Assembly (NCBI RefSeq): GCF_001908725.1
Contig: NZ_CP018725.1
Coordinates: 3,596,001 to 3,660,000 of the forward strand
Source of the DNA: Xanthomonas vesicatoria ATCC 35937
GTDB taxonomy: Bacteria > Pseudomonadota > Gammaproteobacteria > Xanthomonadales > Xanthomonadaceae
DNA length: 64,000 nucleotides
Direction of reading: 5' to 3'
The notes under the pieces were generated by a model. The model was given only the letters and a program-made list of their open reading frames with translations, was not told where the DNA came from and searched no databases. Each line of letters starts with the position of its first letter. The first letter of the stretch is position 1. Shown here one piece after another: positions 51,889 to 60,613 of this stretch. The translations under genes and the position numbers were made by a program.

Positions 51889-52366
51889 GGCATCTCCAGA
51901 ACGGGCAGTGGCGTAGGGCATGGTAAACGACCGAAGTGGCGGGCGGGACCGCGCCAGGTGTCGGAACGCCGACAGACTTCGCGCGGTGACAACAGGATTC
52001 AGCAAGGTGATCCAGCGCGCCGCTGCAACGTGCGCCAATCCAGGCCTATCGGCGCGAATCCAGGCAGCTTGAGCGTTGCGACGGCGCGTTCAATCGCCCC
52101 GAATCACTGCAAGAAGTGCGCCAGGGCATGCCTGGCAAGCAACCAGCGCTGGTCGTGCCGGCATCGGTGCGCCGTCAATACAGGAGGGTCATTCGCCGCG
52201 CCCGTGGCTTGCGGGACAGAAGTGACGTGGCACGAGTAGGAATGGCGCTGGTGTTCCTGAGGCGCTGGTCCTTGCGGACGGGCCGGGCATGTCGACGTGC
52301 GTGTGGGTTGGCTTTGACGTCCGGGCATCGAGCGGGGACGCCGCCTGCAGCGGACGCTGCCGCGGC
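51889..52366. other. Intergenic region upstream of trehalase
   Basis: 478 bases on the minus strand between trehalase and the DUF72 gene stop. A small hairpin GCCAGG-gcatg-CCTGGC is at 52,120-52,136. No credible ORF in it. Confidence 0.4.
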
Positions 52367-53143
52367 TTACGCCGCGCGCTCCATTCCCAGCAGTGCCTGC
52401 AACCTGCGCGCATTGGGTATGGCCAGGCCCGCGGCGGTGTTGTCGAAGATCACCCAGCGTTCGGCTGGCGGCTGTAGCGCAGCCTGCGGTGCGGCGCGCA
52501 CCGCATCGGCCAGCGCCTGCAGCGCGCTGTCGTCGTAACTGCTGTAGTAGACGCGTGGGCTGCCATGCCAGCGCCAGTAGTACGGGCCGACGCTCATGTC
52601 CGGTGTTGCGGCCTGAGGCACCGGCGCGGGGTCGGCGGCACAGCGCGCGATACGGTGTCGCGTCAACAGTGCCTGCGCGGGTGGCAGGAACCAGCTGGCG
52701 TGGCGCGGCTCGCACACCACAGCGCCCTGCCAACGCCGCCGCAGCAGTGCGAAGAACGTGGCCGCCACCCGTGCATCGAAGGCGGCACTGGGCGGCAGCT
52801 GTAATAGCAGGCATCCGAGCCGCGTGCCCAGTGCGCCGGCTTGCGCCAGAAACGCGTCGAGCAACGGACCGGTCCCGCGCAGCCGCGCATCGTGGCTGAT
52901 GCTGCGCGGCAGCTTGACCGAAAACCGGAAATCGTCCGGCACGCTGTCGGCCCACCGCGCATAGGTACTGGCACGATGCGGCCGATAGAACGAAGAATTG
53001 ATCTCCACCGCGTTAAAGCGCGTGGCGTAGCGCTGCAACACCGTGGCGCCTGTGCCGAACGTCGCGCGGTCGGCGGCGGGAATCGACCAGCCTGCGCAGC
53101 CACAACGCACACGGACATCGGCGATCGGAAGGCGAGCGGGCAT
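52367..53143 (-). CDS. DUF72 family protein
   Basis: 258 residues from the ATG at 53,143; a GTG at 53,170 would add nine residues. DUF72 (TIM-barrel-like) landmarks: RCGCAGWSIPAADRATF, YATRFNAVEINSSFYRPHR, YARWADSVPDDFRFSVKLPRSISHD, LLLQLPPS, VVCEPRHASWF, and YYWRWHGSPRVYYSSYDDSALQALAD. The function is unknown; the fold resembles metal-dependent or sugar-binding barrels. It is divergent from the glycosylase gene 53,249, sharing a ~100-base promoter region. Confidence 0.85.
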   Translation of the reverse strand: MPARLPIADVRVRCGCAGWSIPAADRATFGTGATVLQRYATRFNAVEINSSFYRPHRASTYARWADSVPDDFRFSVKLPRSISHDARLRGTGPLLDAFLAQAGALGTRLGCLLLQLPPSAAFDARVAATFFALLRRRWQGAVVCEPRHASWFLPPAQALLTRHRIARCAADPAPVPQAATPDMSVGPYYWRWHGSPRVYYSSYDDSALQALADAVRAAPQAALQPPAERWVIFDNTAAGLAIPNARRLQALLGMERAA

Positions 53144-53248
53144 GGCAGGGAATGCGCTGTGCGGCAGCACTCTATGCAGGTGCGCCCGTCAGCATTGCGT
53201 GTGCATCGCGATCACGGCCGACTCACGATCAGCTTCGATACTGGGCAC

Positions 53249-54001
53249 ATGCCAGAAGGTCCCTCACTCGTCATCCTCCGCGAAGACACTGCCGCATTTG
53301 TCGGCCGCAAGATCCTGCATGTTGGCGGAAACAGCAAACAGGCCATCGCACGACTGCACCAGCAAAAAGTGCTGGCGCTGCGCAGCTGGGGCAAGCATTT
53401 CTTGATCGAATGTGCGCAGTTCAGCGTGCGCATCCACTTTCTGTTGTTCGGCAGTTATCGCATCAATGAAGACAAGCCCAATGCCGTGCCGCGGCTGAGT
53501 CTGGAATTCTCCAAGGGCGAGCGCCTGAATTTTTATGCATGCTCGGTGCAGTTCATCGAGCGCCCGCTGGATGAGGTCTATGACTGGACTGCGGATGTGA
53601 TGAACCCGCTGTGGGATGCGGCGCAGGCGCGTCGCAAATTACGTGCGGCTCCCGGCATGCTTGCAGCCGATGCCTTGCTGGATCAGACGATCTTTGCCGG
53701 GGTGGGCAACATCATCAAGAATGAGGTGCTGCACCGCATTCGCGTGCATCCGGAAAGTGAAGTGGGCGCATTGCCGGCACGCAAGCTGGGTGAGCTGGTA
53801 ACCCAGGCGCGTGAGTACAGTTTCGATTTTTACACCTGGAAAAAAGCCTTTGTGCTGAAGAAGCATTACCAGGTGCACACCAAGACCAGTTGTCCGCGCG
53901 ACGGGACGCCCTTGCAATACCGAAAACATCTGGGCAAAGCCGGGCGCCGCGCATTTTTCTGCGAGGTGTGTCAGCGGTTGTATCGGGCAGAGGACACTTA
54001 A
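53249..54001 (+). CDS. Fpg/Nei family DNA glycosylase (endonuclease VIII-like)
   Basis: 250 residues from the ATG at 53,249; the product starts MPEGPS with the catalytic Pro2 and Glu3 (after Met removal, Pro1 and Glu2). HLH/H2TH region: LLDQTIFAGVGNIIKNEVLHRIRVHPES, with the GN pair (VGNIIKNE). The C-terminal zinc-finger region reads CPRDG...FFCEVCQRLY. The first CxxC is CPRD, so one zinc Cys is replaced by Asp. Compared with Nei (263 aa) it is slightly short. It should excise oxidised bases with lyase activity. Confidence 0.85.
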   Translation: MPEGPSLVILREDTAAFVGRKILHVGGNSKQAIARLHQQKVLALRSWGKHFLIECAQFSVRIHFLLFGSYRINEDKPNAVPRLSLEFSKGERLNFYACSVQFIERPLDEVYDWTADVMNPLWDAAQARRKLRAAPGMLAADALLDQTIFAGVGNIIKNEVLHRIRVHPESEVGALPARKLGELVTQAREYSFDFYTWKKAFVLKKHYQVHTKTSCPRDGTPLQYRKHLGKAGRRAFFCEVCQRLYRAEDT

Positions 54002-54642
54002 GCGCAGTCGGTCCGATTACCGATTGCGACCTGATTGATCGCTGGTGCACGGCAGCGAGATGGTCTGGAATAAGCGGGTGCACTGCATGTGGAGGGCACT
54101 CCAGTGAGCCCGCCGCGGACATCGGCAGTTGATTACGCGTGGGCTTCATCGTTATTGAAGCCGTCCGGCAGACCGCAGGCGATGTGCGATGGGTTTCTCC
54201 TGTAGTGCATGCATGAGGTGGGTCGAATGGGCAGCGCAGGAAAGAGCGCCGCGCGGGCTGGTCGAAGGGCGGGGATGGCGAACTCAGCACCGAAGTGCAT
54301 GGATACTGCACGGCGCACCGGCCAGGTTGCCTGGCGGTGAGTCGTTCTGTCAGCCGCTTTTTTCTGCTGTCTGGCGCGCGTCGACGTGCTGAAGTCCGCT
54401 TGTCTCAGATAATTGAAGAGGGCCTGGACTGCCTGGCGGATCATCGGGAACCCAGCAGCGCGCATCGGCGCGCCAGGAATCGGTTCAAGCCAGGCTTGCG
54501 CCCAATGTGAATGGCGGCTGGTCATTGTTGCCCAGAAAACGAATTTCAAACGCGCCAAAACGCCGCGCCCGTTAGATTTGCGCGCTCCGCACCGGGGTTG
54601 GTGGTGCGGCGCTCGTCCCTCACCTTACCGGTCTCCCGCATT
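54002..54642. other. Intergenic region, nothing recognised
   Basis: 641 bases between the glycosylase and the Pro-rich protein gene. One long minus-strand frame (54,133-54,558) lacks a ribosome site and any domain, and I do not regard it as a gene. Confidence 0.35.
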
Positions 54643-55659
54643 GTGACTACCCGCAGGAAGGAAGCGCTTGTCCCGCATGTTGCTGCAGCCGCATGCACGG
54701 GCGCCATCCTGTTTTTTCTTGCGTGCCTGTTGCTGTACATGCCGGCTCCGCGCCCGGCGATGCAACAGGATGAGAGCCTGCAGGTGTATTTCCTGCCGCG
54801 TCCACAGGTGACGCAACCGGCGCCGGCCGAGCCGCCGCCGCAGGAGCAGCCCGAGCGGCAACAACGCGCCACCGCGGCCTCTGCATCGGCTGCCCGCCGT
54901 GCGCCACCGCCCACGCGCACTCCACCGCCCCAACGCCAGGTCGCGGCCGCCAATGCGCCGGCCGATGCATCGATGGCAGCGCAGCTGTATACCCGCGAAG
55001 GCCGTCTGCGCATGCCACTCGACACCAAAGTGGACCCCATGGCGCAAGGCGACGCAGTGCCACCGGGGATGACCGACACGCGGGCCCAAGCCAAGGCGCG
55101 CAACGTGATGGAACGGGTCAACCCGGTGCAATACCAGGACACGCGCTTCGCCAAGGATTGGAAGAGCGACGGCACGCTGGGCGACGTTGCGATGCAGGAA
55201 ATGAATCGCGGCATGAAGAAGTTCAACGACATGCTCAACGGCCCGCAGACGCAGGTGGCCAAGGCACGGCCGCCACCGGACGTGCGCTTCAACCCTGCAC
55301 TGGCGGGAAATCAGGCCGAAATGGGCAGCGAGGCCACCGGCGATGCGTACAAGGCCGCGCCCATCGCGCACGAAACCTTGCCCGACCTCAAGGGCGAAGC
55401 CAGCCGCCGCATCCGCGAGGCGTTGGCAACGCTCGAACAACGCAGTGCACGCTGCGACGCGTCCAAGCGCAAATCGCTGCTGTCGCCGGTCCGCACGCAT
55501 CTGTCCGACCTGGAGCGGGCCGAACACGCGCTCAACAACGGCGCGGACCCGGTGATGGCTGCACAGATGTTGCCGCGCCAGGCCGACAGTGCCTACGATC
55601 TGGCACGCCGCGCGCTGTGGTACGCCGACCGGCAATTGAAGCAGTGCGCGGTGGGGTAG
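54643..55659 (+). CDS. Membrane-anchored Pro-rich protein of unknown function
   Basis: 338 residues from a GTG at 54,643 (start uncertain; the frame is open to 54,511). One N-terminal transmembrane segment (AAACTGAILFFLACLLLYMPAP) is followed by a Pro/Gln/Ala-rich linker (QVTQPAPAEPPPQEQPE, then APPPTRTPPPQRQV), as in TonB or cell-wall spanning proteins. A C-terminal soluble part (~residue 130 on) contains ARNVMERVNPVQYQDTRFAKDW, MNRGMKKFNDMLNGPQTQV and helices with LEQRSARCDASKRKSLL. No TonB C-terminal domain was found. The function is not recognised. Confidence 0.6.
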   Translation: MTTRRKEALVPHVAAAACTGAILFFLACLLLYMPAPRPAMQQDESLQVYFLPRPQVTQPAPAEPPPQEQPERQQRATAASASAARRAPPPTRTPPPQRQVAAANAPADASMAAQLYTREGRLRMPLDTKVDPMAQGDAVPPGMTDTRAQAKARNVMERVNPVQYQDTRFAKDWKSDGTLGDVAMQEMNRGMKKFNDMLNGPQTQVAKARPPPDVRFNPALAGNQAEMGSEATGDAYKAAPIAHETLPDLKGEASRRIREALATLEQRSARCDASKRKSLLSPVRTHLSDLERAEHALNNGADPVMAAQMLPRQADSAYDLARRALWYADRQLKQCAVG

Positions 55660-56059
55660 GTGTGGCGTTTGCGATGCTGTGCAGCAGCTCGGAACGCGGC
55701 AGCGTCATCGTGAAGCCAAGAGCGGCCTACAAAACGACTGCCCAGTTGGCAGGCGGGCGCGGCCAGTGCTCGGTACGGCATGAACCACGCGTCACTCCGG
55801 TTCCGAACACTCCGGTTCCGAATGCGTCGTCCACGCCCACCTGACGACTGCTTGCTACGTTCTGTTAGCCCTCTAAGCAATGCGTCTGTGCCGTACCTCC
55901 ACCCCAACCTTTCTCCCATCGATGAGGGCTGTGTCCCAGGCACCGGCACTGGCAAGGCATCCAGTTGCCACATTCCGCGTCCAATACCGTCATGCGCTCG
56001 ACGGGTCTCTTCCGGGAGGGAAACGGATTGTGGCGAAAGTACGGCAGCGAAGCAGCGGC
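55660..56059. other. Intergenic region with a 15-bp tandem duplication
   Basis: 400 bases between convergent genes. CACTCCGGTTCCGAA occurs twice in direct tandem at 55,795-55,824. No other feature is seen. Confidence 0.4.
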
Positions 56060-56977
56060 CTACGCCAGACTTTGCCGGTAACGGTCCTTTTCTGCGCTCA
56101 GCGCAATTTCCGCGCGTAAAAAGACCTGGCCGATCGGTTCGTCCGCGCGTATGGCTTGCGCTTCGCCGAGCAACACCGTCAGCCCTAGCGCATGTTGCAG
56201 CTGCGCGACGTCGCGCAGCTGTTGCAGTGTGCGGTCGGCATCGGGGCCGCGCAGCACGGCGATGAATTCCGCGCTTTCAGTGACCCGGTCAATGCTGTTG
56301 CCTGGGCCCTGTACGAGTGCGGCAAGCGCCTGGTCGAGCTGTTGCAGGCTGCGGCCCAGCAAGCGCTCGCTCTGGCGTTCGGCCAGCGCGGCCAGTTCCT
56401 GCACCTCCAGGATCACCAGCCGGTATGGCGTCTCGGCCTCCAGCGCGGTTGCCGCGGCGGCAGCGGCAGGCTGCAGGATGGCCGCGCGTTCCTGCTGCAG
56501 CGCCTCCTGGCGTGCGTCAAGCAGGTTCATGGTGACGCGGGCAAGCGCCTGCAAACCGGTGCGCTGGAGATCGTTGAGCGTGCGCGGTTCGGTATCGAGC
56601 ACACACACCGTGCCCAGCGCCACGCCGTCGGTCGTCACCAATGGCATGCCTGCGTAGAAACGTGCGCCGGTGTCGCCGGTGACGACGGAAATATCGCGGA
56701 ACCGCGGGTCCTGGGTCAGGTCCGGCACTTCCATCAGGTGGCTCGGGTCGCGAATGGCGTGGTCGCACACTGCCTGGCTGCGATCGGTCTGTTGCAGCCC
56801 CAAGCCAAGTTGGGCCTTGAACCATTGGCGGTCGCGGTCCACCAGCGACATCAGCGCAATGGGCGTATCGCACAGCGATGCAGCCACTTGCACGATGTCC
56901 TGATACGTGTCTTCCGGCAGGCTGTCGACGATGCGATACCCATCGAGGATCTGCTGGCGGGAGGCTTCATCTGCCAT
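56060..56977 (-). CDS. GAF-domain protein with degenerate GGDEF domain
   Basis: 305 residues from the ATG at 56,977 (AGAGATCCCG upstream); longer starts are possible by nine residues. The GAF domain (~15-160) reads VQVAASLCDTPIALMSLVDRDRQWFKAQLGL, QAVCDHAIRD, VPDLTQDPRF, and ARFYAGMPLVTTDGVALGTVCVLD. The C-terminal ~130 residues align with a GGDEF domain by layout (YRLVILEVQELAALAERQ, LDQALAALVQ), but the active-site segment reads RVTESAEFIAVL where R-GGDEF is expected. It is therefore not a cyclase. It pairs with the M16 gene and a related GAF-PAS-GGDEF gene nearby and may act as a partner. Confidence 0.75.
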   Translation of the reverse strand: MADEASRQQILDGYRIVDSLPEDTYQDIVQVAASLCDTPIALMSLVDRDRQWFKAQLGLGLQQTDRSQAVCDHAIRDPSHLMEVPDLTQDPRFRDISVVTGDTGARFYAGMPLVTTDGVALGTVCVLDTEPRTLNDLQRTGLQALARVTMNLLDARQEALQQERAAILQPAAAAAATALEAETPYRLVILEVQELAALAERQSERLLGRSLQQLDQALAALVQGPGNSIDRVTESAEFIAVLRGPDADRTLQQLRDVAQLQHALGLTVLLGEAQAIRADEPIGQVFLRAEIALSAEKDRYRQSLA

Positions 56978-57211
56978 CGGGATCTCTTTCATCGGATCAG
57001 CCAAACACCTGTCGAGGAGAGCCCCCCGACCTTACCGGAGTGGCCGACAACATGGCGTCGATATCCAGGGCATCCAAGACGCGGCAAGCGGTCGTCGAGG
57101 TGGGTGGGGACCACGCGCGCAGGACTGGAGTGCATGAGCGCGTGGATGCCGCACAGAACACCGCCCCCACCCGCCTGCATGTCGCAAACGGGCGGGGGCA
57201 TGGGCAACACG

Positions 57212-60088
57212 TCAGCGCTTGGCCGGCTTGCCGTCGGCGTCCAGCACCTGCACTTCGCCCAGCTTGAGCGCACGCACCGGGGCTTCGATCTTCTTCAGGT
57301 CGCCGACGATCACCCAGGTCATCGCCTCGGGCTTGACGATCTCCTTGATGGCCTGTTGCGCGGCCGGCTGGTCGATCGCTTCCAGGCGCGGCTTGAGCGT
57401 CTGCACATAATCGTCCGGGCGGTCGAACTGCACGATGCCTTCGATCGCGCCCAGCACCGCGCCGGTGGTTTCGAAGCTGCCGGGCAGGGCGCGGATGCGC
57501 TGGTTCTTGATCTTCTCGATCTCATCGGTGGTCAGCGGCTTGTCGCCGATGATCGCGGTGGCTTCCTTGAAGATCTCGTTGGCCGACTCGGCGGTCTTGT
57601 CGGTCTGTACCGGTGCCGAGAACAGATACGGGCGCTGGCCCTGCGCATCCATCATGCGGGTACCGGCGCCATAGGCCCAACGCTTGTTCTCGCGCAGATT
57701 CATGTTCAGACGCGAGGTGAAGGTGCCGCCGAAGGCGCCGTTGGCCACGCCGATGGCCAGGTTATCCGGCGCCTTGGTGGACGGGGCCAGCAGGCCGGCC
57801 AGGATCACCGACTGCGGCGCGTCCGGGCGATTGATCAGATACACACGCGGCTTGGGCTGGGCGGCGACGTTGGCCAGGTTCTTCTTGGGCAACCCCGTGG
57901 TCGGGGCCTTCCAGTCGCCGAAGGCGGCATCGAGCTGCGGGATGATCTGCGCCAGCGTGGTGTCGCCAGCCACCAGGATGCGCAGGTTGTCCGGACGCAG
58001 CCACTGGCTGTGGAAATTTTGCAGATCCTGCGCGTTGAGGCTTTTGATCGCCGCCTCGGTGCCGCTGCCGGTGAGCGGGATGCCATACGGGTGCTGGTTG
58101 CCGAACAGCAACGGCGGCAACGCCCGCAGCGCCAGGCTGTTGGGCTGGGTCTTTTCCTGGGCAATGCCGGATAGCCACTGGCCGCGCACCCGTTCGATGT
58201 CTGCAGCTTTGAACGCCGGGTTGCGTACGATGTCGGAGAATAACTGCAACGACGGCTGCAGCTGGTCGTTGAGCGCATCCAGCGAGGCGCTGCAGCTGTC
58301 CAGATCGCAGCCAACCGCAGTGATCGCGCCCAGCCGCTGGCGACGCTGCGCCACTTCCACCGAATCCAGCGAGGCGGTGCTCTCGTTCATCAGTGCGGCG
58401 CTGAAGCTGGCGGTGCCCAGCTTCTTGCCCTGATCGGCGGCGTAGCCGGCGTCAAACAGCAGCTCGACCTGGGTGACCGGAATGGTGTGGCGCTCGGCCA
58501 GGACCACTTCGATGCCGTTCTTCAACTTGCCGCGCTGCAGTTTGGGAAAGCTCAGGTCAGGGAACTGGGTGGTCTTGGGCACTCCCGTGCTGCGGTCCAC
58601 CTTGGAAGCGACGACCTTGTATTTGCCGGCGGCGGGCAGCTTGGGCGCCGGCTTGCCCGGTTCTGCGGCGCGCGCGACCACCGCCTTGTCTTCGGCGGCC
58701 GGGTCGAAGTCCTTGCCGGCCGGCAGCACGGTCAGCAGGTAATCGCCCTTGCCGAACCAGGTGGCCGACGCCTGCTTGACGCTGTCCACGGTAGCGCCGA
58801 GGGCGCGCTGCAGGTCATTCTTGTAGGCAGCCGGGTCGCCGCGATAAACCTGACCTTCCGCCAGCAGCACCGCCTTGCCGGTGAAACCGCCGACCTTTTC
58901 CAGCCCGCGCACGAAGCCAGCGCGGTAGGCCACCTGCGCGCGCTGCAACTCGTCGGCAGTCGGGCCTTGGGCGATGAATTTCTTGAGTTCTTCGTTAATG
59001 ACCGCTTCCACCTTGGCCGGGTCCACACCGTCCTTGACGTCGGCCTGGATCTGCATCTGGCTGGACAGGGCAAACGGCTGCACCGATGCGGAGACGTCAT
59101 CGACCAGCTTGTCCTGGTAGACCAGGCGTTGATACAGCCGCGAGGTCTTGCCGCCGCCCAGCACGGTGGTGGCCAGATCCAGCTGGATCATGTCGTCGGT
59201 GCCCAGCTGCGGCGCGGCCCAGGTGCGGTAGATCCGTGGCTGTGACACGTGGTCGTGTTGCACACCGCGCTTTTGTGCGGCCAACGGGGTGACCCACGGC
59301 TGCTGACGCGCCACCGGCTTGCCGGACGGGATATCGCCAAAGTACTGCTCGGCCTTGGCGCGCGCTTGCGCCACGGTGATGTCGCCGGCCAGCACCAGGG
59401 TGGTGTTGGCGGCGCCGTAGTTGTCGTTGAACCACTGTTTGACGTCGCCCAGCGAGGCCGCGTCCAGATCTTCCATCGAGCCAATGGTGTCGTGCTGGTA
59501 CGGGTGGTTGGCCGGGAACAGGTTGGACAGGATGTTCTGGTCCACGCGGCCATAGGGGCGGTTTTCGCCTTGCCGCTTTTCGTTCTGCACCACACCGCGC
59601 TGGGTGTCGAGCTCTTCCTGGCCGATGGCACCGAGTAGGTGGCCCATGCGGTCCGATTCCAGCCATAGCGCGGTATCCAGCGCGGTGGTCGGCACGGTTT
59701 CGAAATAATTGGTGCGATCGAACCAGGTGGTGCCGTTCATGTCGGTGGTGCCGACCTGCTCCAGCGGTGCGAAGAAGCTGCCCTTGTTGTTTTCCGAGCC
59801 GGAGAACATCAGATGCTCGAACAGGTGCGCAAAGCCGGTCTTGCCGGCCGGCTCGTCGCCGGAACCGATGTGGTACCAGATGCTCACCGCCACCACCGGC
59901 GCCTTGTGGTCTTCGTGCACCACCACGGTCAGGCCGTTGGGCAGCGTGAAGCGGGTGTAGGCAATGTCGGGAATGGCGCTGCTGTCGGTCTTGGACAGGC
60001 TGGCCGGTGCGGCCTGTGCGGCGGGCGGAACGGTACCGGCAGCGACGCCGAGCACGCTGGCGATCAACAAGGACAACGGACGCAGCAT
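57212..60088 (-). CDS. M16 family zinc metallopeptidase (insulinase-like)
   Basis: 958 residues from the ATG at 60,088 (GGAG six bases upstream); signal peptide LLIASVLGVAAGTVPPAAQAAP. The inverted zinc motif HLFEH (H88, E91, H92) is in GFAHLFEHLMFSGSEN, with a downstream Glu in RGVVQNEKRQG. M16 N and C lobes are duplicated: the second half has IEVVLAERHTIPVTQVELLF without an HxxEH. The usual R/Y substrate-binding pair lies in WAYGAGTRM. A periplasmic peptidase for small proteins or peptides. The gene is flanked by two GAF proteins with no operon overlap. Confidence 0.88.
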   Translation of the reverse strand: MLRPLSLLIASVLGVAAGTVPPAAQAAPASLSKTDSSAIPDIAYTRFTLPNGLTVVVHEDHKAPVVAVSIWYHIGSGDEPAGKTGFAHLFEHLMFSGSENNKGSFFAPLEQVGTTDMNGTTWFDRTNYFETVPTTALDTALWLESDRMGHLLGAIGQEELDTQRGVVQNEKRQGENRPYGRVDQNILSNLFPANHPYQHDTIGSMEDLDAASLGDVKQWFNDNYGAANTTLVLAGDITVAQARAKAEQYFGDIPSGKPVARQQPWVTPLAAQKRGVQHDHVSQPRIYRTWAAPQLGTDDMIQLDLATTVLGGGKTSRLYQRLVYQDKLVDDVSASVQPFALSSQMQIQADVKDGVDPAKVEAVINEELKKFIAQGPTADELQRAQVAYRAGFVRGLEKVGGFTGKAVLLAEGQVYRGDPAAYKNDLQRALGATVDSVKQASATWFGKGDYLLTVLPAGKDFDPAAEDKAVVARAAEPGKPAPKLPAAGKYKVVASKVDRSTGVPKTTQFPDLSFPKLQRGKLKNGIEVVLAERHTIPVTQVELLFDAGYAADQGKKLGTASFSAALMNESTASLDSVEVAQRRQRLGAITAVGCDLDSCSASLDALNDQLQPSLQLFSDIVRNPAFKAADIERVRGQWLSGIAQEKTQPNSLALRALPPLLFGNQHPYGIPLTGSGTEAAIKSLNAQDLQNFHSQWLRPDNLRILVAGDTTLAQIIPQLDAAFGDWKAPTTGLPKKNLANVAAQPKPRVYLINRPDAPQSVILAGLLAPSTKAPDNLAIGVANGAFGGTFTSRLNMNLRENKRWAYGAGTRMMDAQGQRPYLFSAPVQTDKTAESANEIFKEATAIIGDKPLTTDEIEKIKNQRIRALPGSFETTGAVLGAIEGIVQFDRPDDYVQTLKPRLEAIDQPAAQQAIKEIVKPEAMTWVIVGDLKKIEAPVRALKLGEVQVLDADGKPAKR

Positions 60089-60613
60089 GTGACACTCCAG
60101 AGCAGGACAATCGGCCGAGGGTAGTGGCTGCTTGGCACGGCCGCAAATGCTCTTCGGCAGGGGTGTGGTGGGCCGTGTTGGCGGGGTGCCGGAAAACGGA
60201 ATTGGCGACAGGACGTCGTGGTCGGTTGTCCGTGCGGTGAGCCCAAGCGTGCGCGGGCGCTGTGGGCAGCCGCTGGGCCAGGAGCTGGCGTAAGCCCAGC
60301 CTGGTTGACCAGCAGGACGTCCACGCACCAAGCGCGCTGCCTATGCAGTACCGCCGGTGCCCGGAGCGAGTGGTGCCGGCGCGGGCGCTACCAGCCAGGC
60401 CGATGTCATCCAGCACATGCGCGCGTCTGGACGTGGGGGCACGCCGGTGGCGACCAGGCACGCTGCCTTGATCGCTTCGCCCTGACGGCCGGTCCGCCGG
60501 CGCCTACCACGTCGCAGGAGGCGAGCGGACTCAGCTGATTGCTCAAGTTGCTCGTCGCCTCGCCGTTACCGGGGGCGACCTACCCTGACCCGACGTTGCC
60601 CACCGATCACGCC
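60089..60613. other. Intergenic region, nothing recognised
   Basis: 525 bases between divergent M16 and GAF-PAS-GGDEF genes. Only shadow frames are present; no terminator or repeat was seen. Confidence 0.4.

Noticed and set aside
50059..52239. 726-codon plus-strand ORF opposite trehalase
   Set aside because: Shadow of the trehalase gene; trehalase signatures are on the minus strand.
54133..54558. 141-codon minus-strand ORF in the gap before the Pro-rich gene
   Set aside because: No start signal and no recognisable domain; Ala/Arg/Pro composition.
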